DNA of 64,000 bases from Synechococcus sp. PCC 7336 (GTDB lineage: Bacteria; Cyanobacteriota; Cyanobacteriia; Thermostichales; PCC-7336): assembly GCF_000332275.1 (NCBI RefSeq), contig NZ_CM001776.1, forward strand, positions 2,979,737 to 3,043,736, read 5' to 3'. Positions 1-9,901 of the stretch are shown piece by piece (positions within the stretch are counted from its first letter, which is position 1; every line of letters begins with the position of its first letter). The notes under the pieces were generated by a model. It made no database searches and was not told where the DNA came from. It was given only the letters and a program-made list of their open reading frames with translations. Position numbers and translations under genes: made by a program.

Positions 1-192
1 CACTTACCGGCTCACGTTCATGTCATCAGAGCAGGCGGAGAAGTGCGTATCGATCTAGCTGAGGGCAGAAATTCTCCTATTCTGGTGTCGGTATTGGGCA
101 GCATTAGCAACAAAGATGCGATTAAAGCTTTGAAGTTAGTGACTGAAAATCGGCTATTCCTCCTCAATAAATGGAAAGAGATTCATGACTGA
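1..192 (+). CDS. DUF4160 family protein, C-terminal part
   Basis: An open frame enters from the left edge and stops at TGA 190-192. It reads HLPAHVHVIRAGGEVRIDL and ends NKWKEIHD. The HxPxHVHV opening and the Trp-x-x-Ile-His ending are typical of the DUF4160 family. Members are small proteins usually encoded just before a DUF2442 gene, as here: the next gene starts inside this one at 185, an 8-base overlap that suggests translational coupling. The biochemical function is unknown. The pair resembles toxin-antitoxin-type modules in size and layout, but that is inference. The N-terminus lies outside the window. Confidence 0.75.
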   Translation, partial: HLPAHVHVIRAGGEVRIDLAEGRNSPILVSVLGSISNKDAIKALKLVTENRLFLLNKWKEIHD

Positions 193-604
193 GATTGAGA
201 TTGCAGACACTTTGGTTGCAGAAATCGAACGGGCCCGACAACGAGGAAAACAGCTCAATGCTACCGAGCCTCGCGCTCGAGTAGCTCGGTATAGCTCCGA
301 ATCCGATCGCGTTACGATCGAATTAACCAATGGAATTGTTGTTGGGTTTCCCAGGCATCTTCTACAAGGACTGGGCGATGCAACTGCAGCTCAACTGGCA
401 GAGGTTGAAATTTCTCCATCAGGATATGGCTTGCATTGGGATGCTTTAGATGTGGATTTAGGAGTTCCAGAGTTAATGGCTGGGATTTTTGGGACGAAGA
501 GATGGATGTCTGAATTAGGACGTAAAGGGGGACAGGTTATATCGGAGGCTAAGGCTACTGCAGCTCGCGAGAATGGCAAGAACCAGAAGAACCTTCACAC
601 CTAA
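185..604 (+). CDS. DUF2442 domain protein
   Basis: This 139-residue protein has the DUF2442 core: an N-terminal strand region (VTIELTNGIVVGFP, about residues 43-56), then the block EISPSGYGLHWDALDVDL (about 75-92). The C-terminus is a basic and polar tail. It starts on ATG within the last codons of the DUF4160 gene. DUF2442 proteins are small, of unknown activity, and commonly travel with DUF4160 in accessory gene pairs. The C-terminal stretch after the core (from KRWMSELGRKGG) is longer than a minimal DUF2442 protein and may carry nucleic-acid binding. No catalytic motif is visible. Confidence 0.75.
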   Translation: MTEIEIADTLVAEIERARQRGKQLNATEPRARVARYSSESDRVTIELTNGIVVGFPRHLLQGLGDATAAQLAEVEISPSGYGLHWDALDVDLGVPELMAGIFGTKRWMSELGRKGGQVISEAKATAARENGKNQKNLHT

Positions 605-677
605 GGTAAAGAACAAAACTCCATCTATCCCCACTTAACTTCTGCTCAACCTTGAGGAAGAGTTAGAAGCTTTTGAG

Positions 678-3305
678 TCAGGCATTAGCTGTAGCAGATT
701 TAATGCCCAGCATCACGTCAATATCGGGCATTTCCTCCAACGGAATCACCCGACCCTCATCCTCAAACCCGGCAATTTGGTCGAAGTTGAGATAGCGATA
801 CAACTCTCCCGCAAACGGATTAATCTTCTCAGCCACAATCTCCATATACTCAGCCACCGTCGGGATGCGACCCAACAACGCACAAGCCGCCGCCAACTCA
901 GCCGAGCCTAAATACACCTGAGCCCCCTTCCCCATACGGTTATTGAAATTCCGCGTCGAAGTGGACATTACCGTCGTGTTGTCTTCAACCCGAGCCTGAT
1001 TTCCCATGCAGAGCGAACATCCGGGCATCTCCGTCCGAGCCCCGGCTGCAGCAAACACGCTGTAGACCCCTTCCTCTCGCAACTGCTTCTCATCCATGCG
1101 GGTGGGAGGACAAACCCACAGGCGCACCCCCTGAATGGGTCCGGCATCTTCCAACACCTTGGCTGAAGCGCGATAGTGACCGATGTTGGTCATACAAGAA
1201 CCGATAAAGACCTCTTGAATCGGGTCGTTCTCCACCTCCGATAGCAACTTGACGTTATCGGGATCGTTGGGGGCTGCCACAATCGGCTCTTTGATTTCAT
1301 TCAAGTCAATCTCGATAATTTCGGCATACTCCGCATCGCGATCGGCCTCCATCAACACCGGATTGGCCAGCCATTCCTGCATCTTGGCCACCCGCCGCAT
1401 AATCGTGCGGGCATCTTGATAATCGCGCGCCACCATGTTGGTCAGCAGCGCCACATTCGATCTCAAATATTCTGCCACCGTCTCGACACTCAGCTTGACC
1501 GTACAGCCCGCACAAGAGCGCTCGGCAGTGGCATCCGTCAATTCAAACGCCTGCTCCACCTTCAAGTCGGGCAGACCCTCAATTTCCATAATGCGACCGG
1601 AGAAGACATTCTTCTTATTCTGCTTCTCCACCGTGAGCAAACCCTTTTGAATCGCCACATAGGGAATTGCATTGACAATATCCCGCAGCGTCACTCCCGG
1701 CTGCAGCTCGCCCTTAAACCTCACCAATACAGACTCGGGCATATCCAGCGGCATGGCCCCGATCGCCCCTGCAAACGCCACCAAACCCGACCCCGCCGGG
1801 AAAGAAATGCCCAACGGGAAGCGCGTATGAGAATCGCCCCCCGTCCCCACCGTATCGGGTAGCAACATGCGATTCAGCCAAGAGTGAATGATGCCGTCCC
1901 CCGGACGCAAAACGACGCCGCCGCGAGAGGCGAAAAAGTCCGGCAGTTCGTGCTGAGTTTCGATATCCACTGGCTTGGGATAGGCCGCCGTGTGGCAGAA
2001 ACTCTGCATCACCAGATCGGCATTAAAGCCCAGACAAGCCAACTCCTTTAACTCGTCCCGCGTCATTGGCCCGGTCGTATCTTGCGAGCCCACCGTCGTC
2101 ATTAAAGGCTCGCAGGCAGTGCCGGGACGCACCCCCGGCAGACCGCAGGCTTTGCCCACCATTTTCTGCGCCAGTGTAAAGCCCTTACTCGACTCTCCGG
2201 GCAGTTGGGGGCGAACGAAGACATCGCTGGACGGCAAGCTCAATGCCTTGCGCACCTTATCCGTCAGCGTGCGACCGATCAGCAGCGGAATGCGACCGCC
2301 CGAGCGCACTTCGTCCAAAATGGTGTCGGGTTTGAGGCTAAATGTGGAAAGGGTTTCGCCCGCTTCATTCACGATCTTGCCGTCATAGGGATGAATAGTT
2401 ACCACTATCCCCGTCTCTAAATGACTGACATCGCACTCGATCGGCAATGCGCCAGAATCTTCTGCTGTATTGAAGAAAATGGGGGCGATTTTGCCGCCTA
2501 GGATATATCCTCCCGCGCGCTTGTTGGGCACGCAGGGAATATCGTTGCCTAAATGCCACAAAACGGAATTGATCGCGGATTTGCGCGACGAGCCCGTGCC
2601 CACAACGTCCCCGACATAGGCCACTGGATGGCCTTTTTTCTTTAACTCGGCAATCGTCTCTAATGCCTCTGGCATCAGGGACTCTAGCATGACGGTGGCG
2701 TGGAGCGGGATGTCGGGACGGGTGGTGGCGTGGGGGGCGGGGGAGAGGTCGTCGGTGTTCGTCTCGCCAGGAACCTTGAAGACGGTGATGGTAACCGCTT
2801 CCGGTACCGCAGGACGGCTGGTAAACCACTCTGCATTTGCCCAAGAATCCACCACTTGTCGGGCGTATGAATTGCCTGCTTCCGCTAAATCCAAGACGTC
2901 GTGGAAGGCATCGTAAACCAACAGAGTTTTGCTCAGGGCGATCGCCGCTGTCTCGGCTAACTCGGCAGCGTCGGACTGAAGCAGGTCGATGAGGGACTGC
3001 ACGTTGTAGCCGCCCAGCATGGTGCCCAACAGCTCGGTGGCCTGCTTGGGGGATACCAGCGGACTTTGCAGCTTCCCTCGGGCCACAGAAGTGAGGAAAG
3101 CAGCTTTCACGTAAGCTGCCGGGTCCACTCCAGGCGGAATGCGATCGCGCAACAGATGCAGCAAATACTCCGCTTCACCTGCCGGCGGCTGCTGGAGCAA
3201 CTCGCACAGCTCGGAGACCTGCTCGGCTTCTAGTGGTAACGGCGGAATATTGAGTTGGGCACGCGCCTCGGTGTGCTTTCGATATTCAGCCAAAACGCCT
3301 GACAT
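678..3305 (-). CDS. acnB: aconitate hydratase B
   Basis: Aconitase B isomerises citrate and isocitrate in the TCA cycle and is the only aconitase type in most cyanobacteria. The 875 residues match the AcnB length (about 865). The order is AcnB-type: an N-terminal HEAT-like region, the swivel domain, then the catalytic domains. The three [4Fe-4S] cysteines are present in GSCMTN and GCSLCMGN with spacings of 59 and 62 residues, exactly as for E. coli Cys710, Cys769 and Cys772. It starts on ATG (3305). It is transcribed away from glnB across a 527-base divergent spacer that holds inverted repeats. The enzyme produces the 2-oxoglutarate precursor that PII and NtcA sense. Confidence 0.97.
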   Translation of the reverse strand: MSGVLAEYRKHTEARAQLNIPPLPLEAEQVSELCELLQQPPAGEAEYLLHLLRDRIPPGVDPAAYVKAAFLTSVARGKLQSPLVSPKQATELLGTMLGGYNVQSLIDLLQSDAAELAETAAIALSKTLLVYDAFHDVLDLAEAGNSYARQVVDSWANAEWFTSRPAVPEAVTITVFKVPGETNTDDLSPAPHATTRPDIPLHATVMLESLMPEALETIAELKKKGHPVAYVGDVVGTGSSRKSAINSVLWHLGNDIPCVPNKRAGGYILGGKIAPIFFNTAEDSGALPIECDVSHLETGIVVTIHPYDGKIVNEAGETLSTFSLKPDTILDEVRSGGRIPLLIGRTLTDKVRKALSLPSSDVFVRPQLPGESSKGFTLAQKMVGKACGLPGVRPGTACEPLMTTVGSQDTTGPMTRDELKELACLGFNADLVMQSFCHTAAYPKPVDIETQHELPDFFASRGGVVLRPGDGIIHSWLNRMLLPDTVGTGGDSHTRFPLGISFPAGSGLVAFAGAIGAMPLDMPESVLVRFKGELQPGVTLRDIVNAIPYVAIQKGLLTVEKQNKKNVFSGRIMEIEGLPDLKVEQAFELTDATAERSCAGCTVKLSVETVAEYLRSNVALLTNMVARDYQDARTIMRRVAKMQEWLANPVLMEADRDAEYAEIIEIDLNEIKEPIVAAPNDPDNVKLLSEVENDPIQEVFIGSCMTNIGHYRASAKVLEDAGPIQGVRLWVCPPTRMDEKQLREEGVYSVFAAAGARTEMPGCSLCMGNQARVEDNTTVMSTSTRNFNNRMGKGAQVYLGSAELAAACALLGRIPTVAEYMEIVAEKINPFAGELYRYLNFDQIAGFEDEGRVIPLEEMPDIDVMLGIKSATANA

Positions 3306-3403
3306 AGTTCACTCGTCTCCTCAAAAATCAAAAATAGCTGCCGATTGCCCTGCTCAATTCACTCTAGCCTTCGCTACTTCACCTTCGATCCGCACCGTAT
3401 AAC

Positions 3404-3432
3404 AATTTCTGTAACATTTTGAAACAGAAATT
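3404..3432. promoter_or_regulatory. inverted repeat upstream of acnB
   Basis: AATTTCTGT and ACAGAAATT form a perfect 9-base inverted repeat separated by 11 bases, about 100-127 bases upstream of the acnB start. The symmetry suits a dimeric transcription factor. The inner TGT-N11-ACA resembles the general CRP or LysR layout. Which factor binds is unknown. Confidence 0.4.
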
Positions 3433-3437
3433 TCGAT

Positions 3438-3455
3438 CGGTCGGCTCGCCGACCG
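3438..3455. promoter_or_regulatory. hairpin in the acnB upstream region
   Basis: CGGTCGG and CCGACCG pair around a CTCG tetraloop, giving a GC-rich 7-base stem. There is no T-run on either side, so it does not look like a terminator. It may sit in the acnB 5' leader or be an operator. Confidence 0.3.
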
Positions 3456-3590
3456 CAAACTGTTTTGCCCCCTCATTGTGGCATAGCCCTACAGCTTTGC
3501 TTTTCGCCATTTGAGCGCCGTCGTGCTTCCTCAGGCCCGCATCCGAGCCTCGGAATTTATTGAGGTTGACAGCCCGACTCGCTGGCCTGT

Positions 3591-3633
3591 CTGCTACATC
3601 CCCAGTTTTCCAGCCTGCTATATCCCCAGTTTT
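3591..3633. repeat. 24-base-period direct repeat
   Basis: CTGCTACATCCCCAGTTTT (3591-3609) recurs as CTGCTATATCCCCAGTTTT (3615-3633) with a single mismatch. The second copy lies about 115 bases upstream of the NtcA site. The two copies may be tandem activator sites or a small duplication. Confidence 0.5.
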
Positions 3634-3747
3634 GAAGTACTCTTAGTCTCAATCATCCGCAATCGAGCAGCAAACTGTACTTCAGACCACTGACTGAGTC
3701 AGGGTTTCTCTGGAGATGGAGCAGTCTAAAAGTACTCCGACTCAACC

Positions 3748-3761
3748 GTAGTCGTCGATAC
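3748..3761 (+). promoter_or_regulatory. NtcA binding site of the glnB promoter
   Basis: The sequence is GTA-GTCGTCGA-TAC, a perfect match to the NtcA consensus GTA-N8-TAC. Twenty-two bases further on, at 3784, lies TAGAAA, a weak -10-like hexamer. This is the spacing of class II NtcA-activated promoters. It sits 72 bases upstream of the glnB start codon and implies nitrogen-responsive expression of glnB and possibly amt. Confidence 0.8.
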
Positions 3762-3775
3762 TTTTTCCTGTCTGA

Positions 3776-4171
<396 letters not shown>

Positions 4172-4282
4172 TGCGAGACTCGCTCGTTTAGCGATGGCGA
4201 TCGCTGCTTCTCAGCATCGTCGATCGCAGCAGCGGGTCGCTTGCAATCCATGACATACATTTCTTAGGAAGGTTGAATTGGC

Positions 4283-5698
4283 ATGAGTGACAGTAAAGAG
4301 GCGCGAACGCTGCTGGGGCAGTTGTTCCGTCGTAAGGTTCTATCCGTGGGTGGCTCCCTCGCTCTAGTCGCTGCGTTTTGGCTGGCTTGCTCTCAGGCAC
4401 CAGCATTCGCACAAGACGAAATCACTGCCGATGTCGTGCAAACGAACGCCAATATTCTGTGGACTGTGGTGGCGGCAACCTTAGTCTTCTTTATGCAGGC
4501 TGGTTTTGCCATGGTTGAGGCGGGCTTTACCCGCTCTAAAAATGCCGCCAACATCATGATGAAAAACCTGATGGACTTCTCGCTAGGGGCCTGTGCCTTC
4601 TGGTTCGTCGGGTTTGGCTTCATGTTTGGGACCAGTAGCGGTCTGATTGGCGGTAGCTGGTTTGCCTTCACCTGGCAGACTGCTTTCGATGCGGATGCTT
4701 GGCCCTTCACATTTTTTGTCTTTCAAATGGTGTTTGCCGCCACTGCTGCCACGATTGTGTCTGGCGCAATGGCCGAGCGGACAAAGTTTGCATCCTATCT
4801 GATTTACTCTATCGTGCTGTCTGGCATCATCTACCCGATCTCGGGTGGTTGGGCTTGGAATGGCCTGTTTGGCGATTACAACGGCGGCTCTGGCGGCTGG
4901 CTCGAAGGTCTCGGTTACATCGACTACGCAGGCTCTGGTGTCGTGCATTTAGTCGGCGGCGCAGCAGCTCTGGCAGGGGCGATCGTGCTCGGACCCCGAA
5001 TTGGTAAATACAGCTCCACTGGCGAACCCCGCGCCCTTCCCGGCCACAACCTCCCCTTGGGAATGCTGGGTATCTTCATTCTGACCGTGGGTTGGATTGG
5101 ATTCAATGCTGGCTCCACGACTTCTGCTATACCCGACATGGGCTGGATCGCTATGAATACTTTTTTAGCGGCAGCGGCAGGTGCGATCGGGGCGATGTTT
5201 ACCTCCTGGAGCATTTTCAAGAAGCCGGACATGACCTTTGCAGGTAATGGCATGCTGGCTGGATTGGTGGGCATTACAGCCCCTTGCGATAGCGTCGGCC
5301 CCATTGGCGCCCTCGTGATTGGTTCTATTGCAGGCATCTTGGTGGTGCTATCGGTTCTGTTTATCGAAACCGTTTTGAAGGTTGACGATCCTGTCGGCGC
5401 AGTTTCCGTCCACGGTACCTGCGGCATTTGGGGAGTGCTGGCTAGTGGCTTGCCCTTTTTGACCAATGGCAACTATGACTTTGGTTGGAGCCAGTTCGGC
5501 ACCCAAGTTGTGGGTGCGCTGGCCTATTTCTTCTGGCCATTTCTCACGATGCTGCTCGCGTTCTTTATCCTCAGGGTGACGATTGGCTTGCGCGTGACGG
5601 CTGAGGAAGAAATGGCGGGTCTGGATATGGGCGAGCACGGCAACGTTGCTTATCCCGACTTCGTGGGCGTTCCCAGTGCAACAGATACCGAGATGTAG
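4283..5698 (+). CDS. amt: ammonium transporter
   Basis: This is an inner-membrane ammonium channel or transporter of the Amt/MEP/Rh family, 471 residues. The N-terminus has a basic stretch and a hydrophobic segment ending ACSQAPAFAQ, a probable cleaved signal peptide, then eleven predicted membrane spans. The conserved pore histidines appear in VVHLVGG and SVHGTCGIWG, and the family block GFAMVEAGFTRSKN lies near residues 73-86. The start ATG is preceded by AGGAAGG. It follows glnB, consistent with direct PII control of the channel. A strong terminator follows its stop, so glnB and amt may form one unit. Confidence 0.96.
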   Translation: MSDSKEARTLLGQLFRRKVLSVGGSLALVAAFWLACSQAPAFAQDEITADVVQTNANILWTVVAATLVFFMQAGFAMVEAGFTRSKNAANIMMKNLMDFSLGACAFWFVGFGFMFGTSSGLIGGSWFAFTWQTAFDADAWPFTFFVFQMVFAATAATIVSGAMAERTKFASYLIYSIVLSGIIYPISGGWAWNGLFGDYNGGSGGWLEGLGYIDYAGSGVVHLVGGAAALAGAIVLGPRIGKYSSTGEPRALPGHNLPLGMLGIFILTVGWIGFNAGSTTSAIPDMGWIAMNTFLAAAAGAIGAMFTSWSIFKKPDMTFAGNGMLAGLVGITAPCDSVGPIGALVIGSIAGILVVLSVLFIETVLKVDDPVGAVSVHGTCGIWGVLASGLPFLTNGNYDFGWSQFGTQVVGALAYFFWPFLTMLLAFFILRVTIGLRVTAEEEMAGLDMGEHGNVAYPDFVGVPSATDTEM

Positions 5699-5755
5699 GT
5701 TCGCGGCAGTGTTTTTCTGGCGATCGCGTCTTCGCTAGCGCTCGAACTGCCACCT

Positions 5756-5782
5756 GAGTGGGATGAAAGTCCCACTCTTTTT
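5756..5782 (+). terminator. rho-independent terminator after amt
   Basis: GAGTGGGA and TCCCACTC form a perfect 8-base stem with a TGAAAG loop, followed by TTTTTG. It lies 58 bases after the amt stop and ends the glnB-amt unit. Confidence 0.9.
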
Positions 5783-5818
5783 GTTGGCAATGGTGGATTG
5801 AGGGATCTTGCAGATTCG

Positions 5819-6337
5819 TTAAGCCAGTTGCGACCGATCGCGCTGACTGCGGCGCAAACACTGTTGCAGTTGCGATCGCAATTCTCCACACCGAATCGTC
5901 TTTCCCTTCGCAGGCTGTCCCGCCAGCAGATCGAGAGCATTCCCAGAGCGATCGCACGCCATCAATCCCGCACTCTGCTTCAAGCCCAGCCCCAAGAACA
6001 GCAATTGCAACACGTCGATTGCCTCGATCTGAAAGGGAGGAGCATCAGACAGTCCCCCTAGTTCTGACAGAACCTCGAGCATGTCTTCCGCGTCAGACCG
6101 ATAGCCAAAGGCCACTACCCAGGCTTCCTCAATGGTCTCCGTGCTGTCTGCCGCCACTGGCAGCAAACATTGCCACCATCCACTCTGGCGATCGCGCAGA
6201 ATGAAATATTCTAGATGCTCTAAATCGGCAGCGATATCGCTCAGCATCTGGGCGATCGCCTCCATTGCCGAGACAGGGATGCCTTGCTGGGGGGCGGTTT
6301 GCACGAGGTCAGAGATTTGTCGGGCAAGGCTGTGCAT
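5819..6337 (-). CDS. conserved hypothetical cyanobacterial protein
   Basis: This 172-residue soluble protein starts MHSLARQISDLVQ. It is rich in Leu, Glu and Asp. The middle reads SGWWQCLLPVAAD and EEAWVVAFGYRSDAEDM, and there is no membrane span or catalytic signature. I do not recognise a named family. The helical N-terminus (about residues 1-50) and acidic character suggest a small regulatory or binding protein, but no function can be given. It is convergent with amt and separated from it by the terminator. Codon use and HIP1 sites match the surrounding core genome, so it looks resident. Confidence 0.65.
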   Translation of the reverse strand: MHSLARQISDLVQTAPQQGIPVSAMEAIAQMLSDIAADLEHLEYFILRDRQSGWWQCLLPVAADSTETIEEAWVVAFGYRSDAEDMLEVLSELGGLSDAPPFQIEAIDVLQLLFLGLGLKQSAGLMACDRSGNALDLLAGQPAKGKTIRCGELRSQLQQCLRRSQRDRSQLA

Positions 6338-6389
6338 TTGTTTGACAGAGGTACGGCGTTGTGAACATAATAGAATCCTGGCAAAAGAA

Positions 6390-6463
6390 GGGGCTGTAGT
6401 TCAGCTGGTTAGAACGCTGCCCTGTCAAGGCAGAGGTCGAGGGTTCGAGTCCCTTCAGTCCCG
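6390..6463 (+). tRNA. tRNA-Asp (GTC)
   Basis: This 74-base cloverleaf has acceptor strands GGGGCTG and CAGTCCC with one G-U pair, D-stem GTTC/GAAC, anticodon stem CTGCC/GGCAG around loop CTGTCAA (anticodon GTC), and T-stem GAGGG/CCCTT with loop TTCGAGT. The discriminator base is G, typical of tRNA-Asp. CCA is not encoded. Confidence 0.96.
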
Positions 6464-6521
6464 TCAAAATCCCCTTCCAGTTGTATAAATCCTAACCTGA
6501 CTCCGGTGTGCAATAGCAGCC

Positions 6522-7436
6522 CTATTCGGTGGAACGATGGTTGGTGTTGGGCACGTGGAATCGACTGCCAGCCCACTGTAGCTTCTCGCGCAGGGTCCTG
6601 AAAAAGGACGGATCGTCCTCTAGCACAATAAAATTCGCCGGTCGCTCGGCTCGACACACCTCGACGTGTTGGCCGGGATTCACCGCTCTAGCCAACACCC
6701 CATCATTCCAGAGGCGGGTTAGCCCTTCTGGGTCGGCCAGGGGCCAAATCTTGATGCAGGCATGACTGTCAATCACGATGGGGCGACTGGACAGGCTCAG
6801 GGGACAAATCGGAGTAATGCTAATGGCTTCTAGGGACGGATGCACGATCGGGCCGTTGGCCGCCACAGTGTAGGAAGTACTGCCGGTGGGTGTGGAAACA
6901 ATCAGGCCGTCGCCGTGATATTGATCCAGAATTTCTCGATCGACTTCAATCTCGAAAATGGCAGATGGCAATCTGACTTGAGCTGTGGGTTTGACGCAGA
7001 TTTCGTTGAGGCAGTGATACCAATTGCTTTCCGGTTGCCCATCGAGGTCCAGAATGCGAGCCTGCAGCATGATACGCAGTTGTGCGAGAAAATCATCTGC
7101 CGCAATTCGATCCCAGGGATTGTCGTGAAGAATTTGTTCCGATTGGGCGAGAAAGCCTAAATGCCCTCCCACTTTAATCGGCAAAATCGGAATGTCGTGG
7201 GGAGCGAGATAGCGGGCTGCCGCCAGTGTCGACCCATCCCCTCCCAACACAATCGCCAGATCGATCGGATCGTTGGTGGCTTCTAAAAAAACCGGGTAAG
7301 GGTTGTGGTATAACCCCGTAGGAGCCGTTAAAACCGTAATCCCTCGCTTGCGCAAAGCAGTCGCACAATCTTGACAGACCCCTTTACTTCTGCGATCGCC
7401 TTCCTTATACGCAATCACCACCTGTTGTAACTGCAC
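6522..7436 (-). CDS. nadK: NAD kinase
   Basis: NAD kinase phosphorylates NAD to NADP in the cytoplasm, important for photosynthetic electron transport. The 304-residue protein has the family GGDG motif (VLGGDGSTLAAAR, about residues 63-75) and the second signature DGLIVSTPTGSTSY (about 174-187). The start ATG opens MQLQQVVIAYKEGDRRSK, matching the length of cyanobacterial NadK proteins (about 305). Many cyanobacteria carry two nadK paralogues, and this window cannot show which one this is. It ends convergently with the tRNA-Asp gene. Confidence 0.95.
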   Translation of the reverse strand: MQLQQVVIAYKEGDRRSKGVCQDCATALRKRGITVLTAPTGLYHNPYPVFLEATNDPIDLAIVLGGDGSTLAAARYLAPHDIPILPIKVGGHLGFLAQSEQILHDNPWDRIAADDFLAQLRIMLQARILDLDGQPESNWYHCLNEICVKPTAQVRLPSAIFEIEVDREILDQYHGDGLIVSTPTGSTSYTVAANGPIVHPSLEAISITPICPLSLSSRPIVIDSHACIKIWPLADPEGLTRLWNDGVLARAVNPGQHVEVCRAERPANFIVLEDDPSFFRTLREKLQWAGSRFHVPNTNHRSTE

Positions 7437-7819
7437 GCAAAGTTCCGCCCTTACTCGCGACTGATACCGATACCTCGGCCGTTAATATTCCCCTATCCCA
7501 CCAGCAGGAGATCGATTTAGAAGTTACACGCAGCCATCCCACTAACGCCCATATCCGCCAACTGTGCCCAGACAAAAATTTTGCCCTACCGAGATCGATT
7601 GCTGCAATTCTATCGAAAAGCTCAGCCCGACCTTGGCTCTAATCCCGCCTGAGAATAGAGCTATTGCACTCATGATTGTCATTGAGGTCGAGCTCGAACT
7701 GAATGGTGGAGCCAATATTCAAGATTGTCTGAGAAAAACTGGGACTGGAGACCCCCTCAGATACCCATTAATTGGGCGATCGCTCCAACCCCAGATTGAT
7801 AGTTTGCAGCTAACTCGGC
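7437..7819. other. intergenic region nadK / cyAbrB, no gene seen
   Basis: About 380 bases separate nadK from the 3' end of the cyAbrB gene. A plus-strand frame at 7564-7857 has no recognisable family, no good ribosome binding site, and runs into the cyAbrB 3' end. I see no RNA gene or strong hairpin. Confidence 0.5.
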
Positions 7820-8206
7820 CTAGTCCTCAGCAGATTTGCCATCAGTCAACTGCTTGAGATGAATGTGCTTGTAACCCAGTTGAATCTCAAACTCGTCTCC
7901 AGGCTTGAGGTTCATTTTTTGTGTGTAGGCAGCGCCAATAATAATTTGGCCATTTCGATGGACGCTGACGCGATACGTCGGTTCGCGACCCCGACGATCG
8001 CGGGCGACCCCTGGTGTCAGCTCGATACCTTTAGCGGCCAACACCGCATCGTAGAAATCCGTTAAGTTGACACGCGGCTTATTATCCTTCGTATGGGTAA
8101 TGTAACCGCATCGCTTGGCAGTTTCGCGTTTGTTCAAATGAGAGAGGGACTCCACTTTTTGCAACAACGCTTTACCGGTTAGAGGGGCTTCTGGAATGTC
8201 TGACAT
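7820..8206 (-). CDS. cyanobacterial AbrB-type transcription factor
   Basis: CyAbrB proteins are DNA-binding regulators found throughout cyanobacteria that affect nitrogen uptake, carbon metabolism and hydrogenase genes. The 128-residue protein has the conserved N-terminal part LTGKALLQKVESLSHLNKRE (about residues 9-28) and TKDNKPRVNLTDFYDAVLAA. The C-terminal swapped-hairpin AbrB domain follows: REPTYRVSVHRNGQIIIG to GDEFEIQLGYKHIHLKQ. This is the cyanobacteria-specific form with the DNA-binding domain at the C-terminus. Whether it belongs to the cyAbrB1 or cyAbrB2 clade needs a tree. Confidence 0.92.
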   Translation of the reverse strand: MSDIPEAPLTGKALLQKVESLSHLNKRETAKRCGYITHTKDNKPRVNLTDFYDAVLAAKGIELTPGVARDRRGREPTYRVSVHRNGQIIIGAAYTQKMNLKPGDEFEIQLGYKHIHLKQLTDGKSAED

Positions 8207-8603
8207 ATCAATTTAAAATACCGTTCTCTTTCTAAGATAGTCGATCTTAGTTGCGTTTTGGCAAAATTTTCACAATGAATTGAAATAATTTTCTTAAGCC
8301 AGAACGATCGGATTGAAGGGGGTCCGACTCGTAACTCGTGGACAGAGACCTCAGCAGATAGTATCGTCGAGATCGGTCTTTTTAGCTGAGATCCGCTCAG
8401 TCAACAGCAGAACTGCCGACTGGAGAAATGGCTGAGGGTAAGGGCGAATCGGCACTGCCATCAGGGGTTGAGCGGGATTTATTGGTGTCTGCAACCGTCT
8501 TTCGCCGTAGAAATTGGAGTCGGGATGGAGAGGGCAAAATTCTTTCGCTCGCAGGCTCCACCCATCAGATACAATATTTCAGTTGTCTTGGCGGCTAGAA
8601 CTC
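8207..8603. other. divergent intergenic region cyAbrB / purB
   Basis: The left half, about 8210-8300, is AT-rich and probably holds the cyAbrB promoter. The plus-strand frame is open from 8514 into purB, but its first 30 codons do not resemble any PurB N-terminus, so I treat them as leader. No terminator or riboswitch is evident. Confidence 0.5.
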
Positions 8604-9899
8604 TTGATCGAACGCTACACCTTGCCTGAAATGGGACGGCTTTGGACAGATACGTATAAATTTCAGACTTGGCTGCAGGTTGAAATCGCGGTGTGCGAGG
8701 CTCAGGCAGAGCTGCAGTTGATTCCAGCCGCTGCCGTTGAAGAAATTAAGGCCAAGGCAGCTTTTTCGACCGAGCGCGTCCTCGAAATTGAGGCAGAAGT
8801 CCATCACGACACGATCGCCTTCCTCACTAACGTGAACGAGTCCGTTGGGGATGCAGGACGATACATCCATCTCGGCTTAACCAGTTCTGACGTTATCGAT
8901 ACAGCCCTATCCTTGCAGTTAGTTGCCTCTCTAGAGATTTTGCTGCCCTGTTTGGATGACGCCATTGCAGCAATTCGAGGACGGGCTCGCGAACATCGCT
9001 ATACCCTCATGGTGGGCCGCACCCACGGCATTCATGCAGAGCCAATTACGTTTGGGTTTAAGTTGGCGGGCTGGCTGGCGGAATGTTTGCGCCATCGCGA
9101 TCGCCTCAGCCGCTTGCGGCAGTCTGTCGCGATCGGAAAAATCTCGGGTGCTGTGGGTACTTATGCCAATGTTTCTCCAAAAATTGAGCAACTCACCTGC
9201 GAACGTTTGGGTTTGCGTCCCGACCTAGCTTCGACACAAGTGATTTCCCGCGACCTGCATGCTGAATACGTGCAAACTTTAGCCACGATCGGTGCATCTA
9301 TCGAGCGGTTTGCGGTCGAAATTCGCAATCTGCAGCGAACGGATGTGTTGGAAGTTGAGGAATTTTTTGCCAAGGGGCAAAAGGGCTCTTCGGCCATGCC
9401 CCACAAGCGCAATCCGATTAAATCGGAGCAATTGACCGGTTTAGCTCGATTATTGCGGGGCTATGCGGTCTCTGCTGTGGAGAATATGGCCTTGTGGCAC
9501 GAGCGGGATATTTCCCACAGTTCGGTGGAACGAACGATCCTGCCGGACTCGTCAATTTTATGCCATTACATGCTGGTAAAATTTACAAGTTTGATGGCGA
9601 ACCTGCAGGTTCACGCCGACAATATGCTGCGCAACCTCAATGTCTATGGCGGTGCGATTTTCAGCCAGCAGGTGTTATTGGCTTTAGTTCAAAAGGGACT
9701 GACCCGCGAGGCAGCTTACGCGATCGTACAGCGCAATGCCCATACGGCCTGGAATCAGCCTGACGGGGACTTCAAGGCGAATGTGTTTGCGGATGAAGAA
9801 GTGACCGAGCATCTCTCCGCTGAGGAAATTGGCGCCTGCTTCGACGCCAAGCGCCATCTGAAGCATTTGGATACCGTGTTCGATCGCCTCGGTATCTAG
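8604..9899 (+). CDS. purB: adenylosuccinate lyase
   Basis: PurB cleaves SAICAR and adenylosuccinate in purine synthesis. The fumarase/aspartase superfamily signature is SSAMPHKRNPIKSEQ, and the conserved histidine region is GRTHGIHAEPITFG. I place the start at TTG 8604 (reading MIERYTLPEMGRLWTDTYK), which gives 431 residues, the normal length. The frame is open upstream to an ATG at 8514, but that extension is unlike the family. No strong ribosome binding site precedes the TTG, so the start remains open. It converges with rsmB, leaving two bases between the stop codons. Confidence 0.95.
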   Translation: MIERYTLPEMGRLWTDTYKFQTWLQVEIAVCEAQAELQLIPAAAVEEIKAKAAFSTERVLEIEAEVHHDTIAFLTNVNESVGDAGRYIHLGLTSSDVIDTALSLQLVASLEILLPCLDDAIAAIRGRAREHRYTLMVGRTHGIHAEPITFGFKLAGWLAECLRHRDRLSRLRQSVAIGKISGAVGTYANVSPKIEQLTCERLGLRPDLASTQVISRDLHAEYVQTLATIGASIERFAVEIRNLQRTDVLEVEEFFAKGQKGSSAMPHKRNPIKSEQLTGLARLLRGYAVSAVENMALWHERDISHSSVERTILPDSSILCHYMLVKFTSLMANLQVHADNMLRNLNVYGGAIFSQQVLLALVQKGLTREAAYAIVQRNAHTAWNQPDGDFKANVFADEEVTEHLSAEEIGACFDAKRHLKHLDTVFDRLGI

Positions 9900-9901
9900 T
9901 C

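Noticed and set aside
1416-1862. 148-residue plus-strand frame inside acnB
   Set aside because: Antisense to an unambiguous enzyme gene.
3511-3693. 60-residue frame between acnB and glnB
   Set aside because: It covers a direct repeat, has no ribosome binding site, and sits in a promoter region.
7564-7857. 97-residue plus-strand frame
   Set aside because: No family resemblance, weak start, and it overlaps the 3' end of cyAbrB on the other strand.
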